Below are positions 59,869 through 64,000 of a DNA stretch of 64,000 nt, piece after piece. Below the pieces are notes generated by a model. The model ran no database searches. It was not told where the DNA came from and saw only the letters and a program-made list of their open reading frames with translations. Every line of letters starts with the position of its first letter. Positions within the stretch are counted from its first letter, which is position 1. The position numbers were made by a program, and so were the translations under genes. Origin of the DNA: DATBLE01 sp963719325 (lineage in GTDB: Bacteria > Actinomycetota > Thermoleophilia > Gaiellales > Gaiellaceae); NCBI GenBank assembly GCA_963719325.1, contig CAVRBW010000025.1:1-64000 (forward strand). Direction: 5' to 3'.

Positions 59869-61167
59869 CTAGTCATCGCCGGCCTCCAAGTGGACGACGG
59901 TGCCCGAGCCCGGAGCGGAGCGGATCTCGAGCGTCGCACCGAGACGACGGGCGCGCTCCTCCATCGAGGTGAGGCCGAGGTGGGTCGCGCGAAGCTCACG
60001 GGCGCCCGGATCGAAGCCGACCCCGTCGTCCGCGACCTCGAGCAGCACGCGGCCGTCGGTCCGGCCCAGCCGCACCTCGAGCTGTCGCGCGCGGGCGTGG
60101 CGAAGCGCGTTGTGGATCGCCTCCTGGGCGATGCGCAGGAGCTCTCGATCGCGACTCGGGTCAAGCTCGATGCCGGCGTCGAGGTCGAGCTCGATCGCAA
60201 CGGGCTGCACCCGCCGCAGCACCTCGACGTGCTTGCGCAGCGCCCCGCACAGCCCGTCCTGCTCCAGGTCGGGGGGCCGGAGCTCGAACACGAGCGAGCG
60301 GAGCTCCTCCCGCGCCTCCTGGGCAAGCGTCTGGAGCTTCGCGACCTGGTCGCGTGCGGCCTCCGGATCGCGGTCGAGCAACGTTCCCGCAGACTCGGCT
60401 GCGAGGGCAAGGCCGAACAGCTTCTGGCTGACGGCGTCGTGGAGGTCGAGCGCGAGGCGGTTCCGCTCGGCCAGAACGGAAAGCTCGCGGCTCTCCTCGT
60501 ACAGTCGCGCGTTCGTGATCGCAATCGCGGCATGGGCGGCGAGCAGCTCGATCAGCTCCTGGTCCTCACCGGTGAAGTCGAGCGCGCCAACCTTGTCGGT
60601 GAGGTAGAAGGCACCGATCACGCGCTCGCGCGCGACGATCGGGACGCCGAGGAACGAGCGCATGTCCGGGTGGCCTTTCGGCCACCAGCCCCGGAAGCGC
60701 GGATGCTCGTGGATGTCAGACGTCAAGTACGGCTGGCGCTCCTCGAGCATCGCCCCGAGCACGCCGTGCTGGCGCGGCAGCGGCCCGAGCGACGCCACCA
60801 TCGCCTCACTCATCCCGGCGGTGAGGAATTGGCTGAACCCGCCCTCGCCGTCGGGCACGCCCAGAGCCGCGTAGCGAGCCTGGGCGAGCTCCCGTGCGCC
60901 CTCGACGAGCCGCTGCAGGACCTCCTCGACGTCGAGCTCGGCGGCCACGGCGAGCACCGCGTCGCTGACCGCCTTCAGCGTCGGGTTAAGGCCCTGTCCG
61001 GAAAGCCCCGGCGCGCCGGCTGCGGCGCGAACCGCGCCCTGGCCGCGCCCTCGGTCGCCCCGATATGCCTGCATATCGGGGCTCCATGCGTCCTTGCCAG
61101 GATCACGGTTCGCGGGCGCCCCGGCATCACCGGGGTTCCCGGACAGACCCTTCCGAACCTCGCTCAC
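59869..61167 (-). CDS. GAF-domain NarL-type sensor histidine kinase
   Basis: A 432-residue cytosolic kinase: GAF domain about 80-230 (VLQRLVEGARELAQARYAALG, SFLGVPIVARERVIGAFYL), HisKA_3 with LALDLHDAVSQKLFGLAL near 255, and a HATPase with EVADDGVGFDPG and APGSGTVVHLE near the C-terminus. The first 60 residues include a copy of repeat R1 (residues 7-58, LSGNPGDAGAPANRD onward), read in frame. Upstream, the flavin oxidase stop lies 16 bp away. GTG at 61167 was chosen. Confidence 0.9.
   Translation of the reverse strand: MSEVRKGLSGNPGDAGAPANRDPGKDAWSPDMQAYRGDRGRGQGAVRAAAGAPGLSGQGLNPTLKAVSDAVLAVAAELDVEEVLQRLVEGARELAQARYAALGVPDGEGGFSQFLTAGMSEAMVASLGPLPRQHGVLGAMLEERQPYLTSDIHEHPRFRGWWPKGHPDMRSFLGVPIVARERVIGAFYLTDKVGALDFTGEDQELIELLAAHAAIAITNARLYEESRELSVLAERNRLALDLHDAVSQKLFGLALAAESAGTLLDRDPEAARDQVAKLQTLAQEAREELRSLVFELRPPDLEQDGLCGALRKHVEVLRRVQPVAIELDLDAGIELDPSRDRELLRIAQEAIHNALRHARARQLEVRLGRTDGRVLLEVADDGVGFDPGARELRATHLGLTSMEERARRLGATLEIRSAPGSGTVVHLEAGDD
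60993..61146. repeat. R1 structured repeat, copy B, inside the histidine kinase gene
   Basis: The outer arms are CTGTCCGG (60994-61001) and CCGGACAG (61139-61146). The inner 11-bp hairpin is CCCCGATATGC-ct-GCATATCGGGG (61058-61081). It matches copy C at most positions in reverse orientation. It lies in frame after the sixth codon of the kinase and ends before GLNPTLKAV. Confidence 0.8.
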
Positions 61168-61183
61168 ACCGTGACGATAGGGA

Positions 61184-62176
61184 CTACAACGCTTCGGCCG
61201 CGAGGGCGGCCAGCCGCGCACCGACCGCCGGGGCGAACTTGAAGGCGTGGCCGGAGCACGCGGAGCCGACCACGATTCGACCGTGCCGCTCGAGCACGAA
61301 CCGCTCGTCGGCGGTAGTGGTGTAGAGGCACGTCTCCGCCGCCACGGCCCTCGGAGCGCAGAGCGGGAACGCCTCCGCCACCCAGTCCTCCATCCGCGCA
61401 ACGAGCTCCGGGTCCGGCTCCCCCGCCCCGCCCGGATCGACCTCCGGGCCGGCGTGGTGCACACCGACCTTGAGGCCGTGCTCGGGATCGGCGAGGGCGT
61501 ACATGCCGTGCTGGTGCAGGTCGGGCTTGAACGAGACCACGGCGGGCACCGGCCGCGGGTCGGAGAGCTCGAAGTACGCGACGGTCTCGCGCGTCACCCT
61601 CACGGGCAGGTCGATCCCTTCGGCGGCGAGCAGCTCCCGCGCCCAGGATCCTGCGGCGCACACGACGACCGCGGCATCGAGCGACGAGAGACGCGGCACG
61701 GGTGCGTGCTCGCGAACGTCGAGACTCCGCGCCAGCGCGGTCAGGGCGAGGTCGGCGTGGACGATTCCTGCGTCGGGCTGGAAGACTCCGAAGGAGCGCG
61801 CCGGGACGCGGACGGGAAAACGTCGCTGAACCTCGTCGCCGTCGAGGCGTTCCCAAGGCACTGCGCACCGCTCGAGCGTCGGCGCCGAGCTCTCGCCCAA
61901 GTCGCAGACGATCTCCAGCAGCCCGTTCAGCTGGAGCAGCCGCTCGCCCGTCTCCAGCTCCCAGCGCCGCCAGCCCTGAAGTGCCTCCTGCGCCAGCCGC
62001 ACCCATTCCGGCTCGGCATACGCAAGGCGGAAGATCCGCGATCGCCCGTGACTCGATCCTCGATCGTGGCCGACCTCGAACCGTTCGTAGACGACGATGT
62101 CGTGACCGGCGCGGGCCAGCTCGTAGGCCGCCGCGAGGCCGTTCACCCCGCCGCCGACGACCGCCACCTCAGCCAC
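61184..62176 (-). CDS. FAD-dependent oxidoreductase (DAO/sarcosine-oxidase-like)
   Basis: A 330-residue monomeric sarcosine/N-methyltryptophan-oxidase-type flavoprotein. The FAD GxGxxG motif is VAVVGGGVNGLAAAYELAR at the N-terminus, followed by GSSHGRSRIFR near residue 42 (the covalent-FAD region of the family), and the C-terminal GSACSGHAFKFAPAVG. It oxidises an N-methyl or primary amine with O2. Its ATG overlaps the FAH-type gene by 8 bp and it precedes the kinase. Confidence 0.9.
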   Translation of the reverse strand: MAEVAVVGGGVNGLAAAYELARAGHDIVVYERFEVGHDRGSSHGRSRIFRLAYAEPEWVRLAQEALQGWRRWELETGERLLQLNGLLEIVCDLGESSAPTLERCAVPWERLDGDEVQRRFPVRVPARSFGVFQPDAGIVHADLALTALARSLDVREHAPVPRLSSLDAAVVVCAAGSWARELLAAEGIDLPVRVTRETVAYFELSDPRPVPAVVSFKPDLHQHGMYALADPEHGLKVGVHHAGPEVDPGGAGEPDPELVARMEDWVAEAFPLCAPRAVAAETCLYTTTADERFVLERHGRIVVGSACSGHAFKFAPAVGARLAALAAEAL

Positions 62177-62990
62177 GCGCGCCGACGGTGTTGCGCAGGA
62201 CGCCGATTCCCTCGACCTCGAGCTCGACGACGTCGCCAGGCTGCAACCAGCGGCCGTCGCCGAGCTCGAGGATGCAACCGGTGCCGACCGTCCCCGACCC
62301 GATCACGTCGCCGGAGAACAGGCGCGTGTTCAGGGTGGCACGGGCGAGGATCCGCTCCCACGAGAAGTGCAGCTCGCCGAGCTCGCCGCGCGAGCGCTCC
62401 TCGCCGTTGACGCGCGCCACCATCGCTCCCGCCGTCCCGTCGAACTCGTCCGGGGTGACCACGAGCGGTCCGAGGCTGGTGGCGAAGTCCTTGCCCTTCG
62501 CCGGGCCGAGCCCGACGCGCATCTCCACCCGTTGCAGGTCGCGGGCGGACCAGTCGTTCATCACGGTGAAGCCGCCGATCGCGCCGTCTGCGCCGATGAT
62601 CGCCGCGACCTCGAGCTCGTAGTCGAGCTCCTCGGTGCCCTGCGGATACGGGACCGCGTCCTCGGGGCCGTAGATCGCCGCCGGGTTGGAGAAGTAGAAC
62701 ACCGGCTCCTGGTACCACTCGGCCGGCACCTCCCCGCCGCGCGAGGCCCGCGCGGTCTTCACGTGCTGCTCGAAGGCGTAGAAGTCGCGCACGGACGGCG
62801 GGCGGAGCACCGGCGGCCGGAGAGCGACCTCGTCGAGCCGGTACTCGGCGTGCTCGCGCGCCTGACCGCCGCCCGTGAAGAAGGACTGGAGCGTCTGGGC
62901 CGCCAGCTGGACCACGCGGTCGCCTTCGATCCGGCCGGGCCAGCCACGCTCGAGGGCGAGCTCCTTCGGGGTGAACATGCAGAGTCTCAA
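62169..62990 (-). CDS. Fumarylacetoacetate hydrolase family protein
   Basis: A 273-residue FAH-fold enzyme: VRPPSVRDFYAFEQHVK-like region near residue 60, the metal Glu cluster LDYELEVAAIIG near 125, NDWSARDLQRVEMRVGLGPAKGKDFATSLGP near 145, and GDVIGSGTVGTGCILEL near 230. It may cleave fumarylacetoacetate, completing homogentisate breakdown, or another C-C bond. TTG start at 62990, directly abutting repeat R1-C; an ATG at 62978 is an alternative. Confidence 0.88.
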   Translation of the reverse strand: MRLCMFTPKELALERGWPGRIEGDRVVQLAAQTLQSFFTGGGQAREHAEYRLDEVALRPPVLRPPSVRDFYAFEQHVKTARASRGGEVPAEWYQEPVFYFSNPAAIYGPEDAVPYPQGTEELDYELEVAAIIGADGAIGGFTVMNDWSARDLQRVEMRVGLGPAKGKDFATSLGPLVVTPDEFDGTAGAMVARVNGEERSRGELGELHFSWERILARATLNTRLFSGDVIGSGTVGTGCILELGDGRWLQPGDVVELEVEGIGVLRNTVGARG

Positions 62991-62992
62991 GG

Positions 62993-63148
62993 GCCTGGCC
63001 GGGAACCCCGGCGATGTCGGGGTGCCCGTGAACCGTGTCCTGGCACGGACGCAGGGAGCCCCGATATGCGGGGCATATCGGGGTGACTGAGGACAAAGCC
63101 AGGGCGCGGTTCGCGCCGCAGCCGGCGCGGTGGGGTTTCCGGCCAGGC
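62993..63148. repeat. R1 structured repeat, copy C
   Basis: The outer arms are GCCTGGCC (62993-63000) and GGCCAGGC (63141-63148). Within are hairpin ACCCCGgcgatgtCGGGGT (63005-63022 region), the 11-bp hairpin CCCCGATATGC-ggg-GCATATCGGGG (63059-63083) and GGCGCG/CGCGCC pairs. It occupies the whole gap between the FAH gene start and the transporter stop; nothing else is there. Confidence 0.8.
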
Positions 63149-63150
63149 TC

Positions 63151-64000
63151 TCATGGCTCGGTGTGGACGATCACGTCTGAGACACCCGGAAGCTCGCGCC
63201 GAATCCGCTCCTCGATCAGGCTCGCGCGCGCGTGAGCCTCGGCAAGCGGCACGTCGGGGTCGAGGCCGAGGGTGAGGAAGACGACCAGGCCGTCGACCGT
63301 CTGCAAGAAGCGAAGCTCGCGCGGCCCCGTGCCCGCCTCGGCCGCCGCGATCCGGGTGATCAGCTCGGCATCGCGAGCGGACTCCGGGCCGGACCGGGCG
63401 TGTCCCTCCGCCTCCTCGGCCAGGGGTTCGAGGTGAGTTCGAACCGCGTCGACGGCAGGCAGCGCCCGCTCGATCGTGCGCTCGACCTGACTCGCGACGG
63501 CGTGCGCCTCGGCCAGAGAGACATCCCCGGGCAGCTTCAGGTGGAGCGAGACCTCGGTGCGCCCGCCCACGTGCACGACGTTGATGTTGTGGATCTCGCG
63601 GACCCGGGCCACGCCCATCGCAGCCGCGTGCGCGAGCTCGCGCGTGACCGCGTCCTCCTCACTCGGCTCGACGTGGACGACGACGTCGGTCTCCGGTAGC
63701 GCCCGCTCGACCGCCTCCTCGACCGCGTCCGCCGCGGCGTGCCCCTGGCCGACGGCCGAATCGGGGGCGACGGCGATCACGACGTCGGCGAAGTGCCGGC
63801 CAGCCGCCGAGCGCATGCGCAGGCGCCGCAGCGTCACCGCGGGCTCGAGCGCCGCAATGGCCCGCTCCGCAGCCGCCTCGGCATCGGCCGGCGCCCGGTC
63901 CATCAGCACGTCCACGTTCCTGCGCATCAGCCTCACCGCCGCGCTCAGCACGAGGGCCCCGACGAACAGCGCGGCGACCGAGTCGCCCGCGGCCCAGCCG
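63151..64000 (-). CDS. Cation diffusion facilitator transporter (N-terminus beyond right edge)
   Basis: The visible 283 residues start in a transmembrane helix with GWAAGDSVAALFVGALVLSA (the CDF TM5-type AAGDS metal Asp motif) and a basic linker RRNVDVLMD. Then come two or three cytosolic ferredoxin-like ZT-dimer-type domains (TLRRLRMRSAAGRHFADVVI, EIHNINVVHVGGRTEVSLHL, RELRFLQTVDGLVVFLTLG), which is unusual, since CDF proteins normally have one. It probably exports Zn or Fe. The frame is open to the edge. Confidence 0.88.
   Translation of the reverse strand, partial: GWAAGDSVAALFVGALVLSAAVRLMRRNVDVLMDRAPADAEAAAERAIAALEPAVTLRRLRMRSAAGRHFADVVIAVAPDSAVGQGHAAADAVEEAVERALPETDVVVHVEPSEEDAVTRELAHAAAMGVARVREIHNINVVHVGGRTEVSLHLKLPGDVSLAEAHAVASQVERTIERALPAVDAVRTHLEPLAEEAEGHARSGPESARDAELITRIAAAEAGTGPRELRFLQTVDGLVVFLTLGLDPDVPLAEAHARASLIEERIRRELPGVSDVIVHTEP

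Noticed and set aside
62143..63096. Minus-strand ORF across R1-C and the FAH gene
   Set aside because: Arg-rich out-of-frame chain; the FAH frame carries all family motifs.
1..64000. tRNA, rRNA, CRISPR array, prophage or transposase
   Set aside because: I scanned the intergenic gaps and found no cloverleaf, no regularly spaced direct repeats and no integrase or transposase motif.

Overview
This is a 64-kb piece of a GC-rich bacterial chromosome. I place it in the Actinomycetota, probably Thermoleophilia (Gaiella-like). That placement is inference from the strong G/C third-position bias, the many GTG/TTG starts, the tightly overlapping ATGA/GTGA gene junctions, the FabI, GlmM and HU sequences, and the mix of GCS2-type carboxylate-amine ligase, two-component and DUF72 genes. 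There is no rRNA, tRNA, prophage, insertion sequence or CRISPR array. The window starts inside a very large GAF/PAS sensor histidine kinase and ends inside a cation-diffusion-facilitator transporter.

Layout. 1-16.7 kb is mixed housekeeping: sensor kinase (-), a candidate small RNA with terminator, ispH (+), ileS (-), trxA (+), NUDIX, cyclic-nucleotide-binding protein, lipoprotein and serine hydrolase (-). A plus-strand run follows: Rid protein, GCS2 ligase, secreted protein, a peroxiredoxin with an in-frame TGA at its catalytic residue, and a large membrane protein; fabI is then on the minus strand. 16.7-20.9 kb holds a secreted subtilisin-like protease and an SDR. 20.9-27.3 kb is a minus-strand cell-wall/repair operon: HAD, acpS, nnr, alr, cca, methyltransferase, M29 peptidase. 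27.3-33.4 kb holds an ArfB-like hydrolase, a frameshifted secreted glycosidase-like gene, then rplM-rpsI-glmM-glmS, with glmS also frameshifted. 36-45.5 kb is a minus-strand nucleotide block: Roadblock protein, small membrane protein, pyrE, HU, pyrF, LysM, D,D-carboxypeptidase, PfkB kinase, guaB with an intein, guaA. 46.3-49.1 kb is murI-rph-mgtC-rdgB. 50.9-63 kb is a nearly unbroken minus-strand block mixing tyrosine/homogentisate catabolism (homogentisate dioxygenase, a GST-fold protein, FAH-family hydrolase), DNA repair, queA, SDR, a NarL-type two-component pair and a flavin oxidase.

The most noteworthy items are: (1) a probable selenocysteine peroxiredoxin at 12948-13406, with TGA at the peroxidatic position and a SECIS-like hairpin at the right distance; (2) a 376-residue intein with a LAGLIDADG endonuclease in the catalytic loop of IMP dehydrogenase; (3) a family of about 155-bp structured repeats (three copies at 59.7, 61.0 and 63.0 kb) whose stems show compensatory changes, one copy sitting in frame inside a histidine kinase and another fused to the start codon of its partner regulator; (4) two further hairpin repeat families; (5) two apparent single-base insertions in neighbouring genes, both at the heptamer ccgggca, which look like sequencing artefacts; and (6) two genes whose only plausible start codon is CTG.
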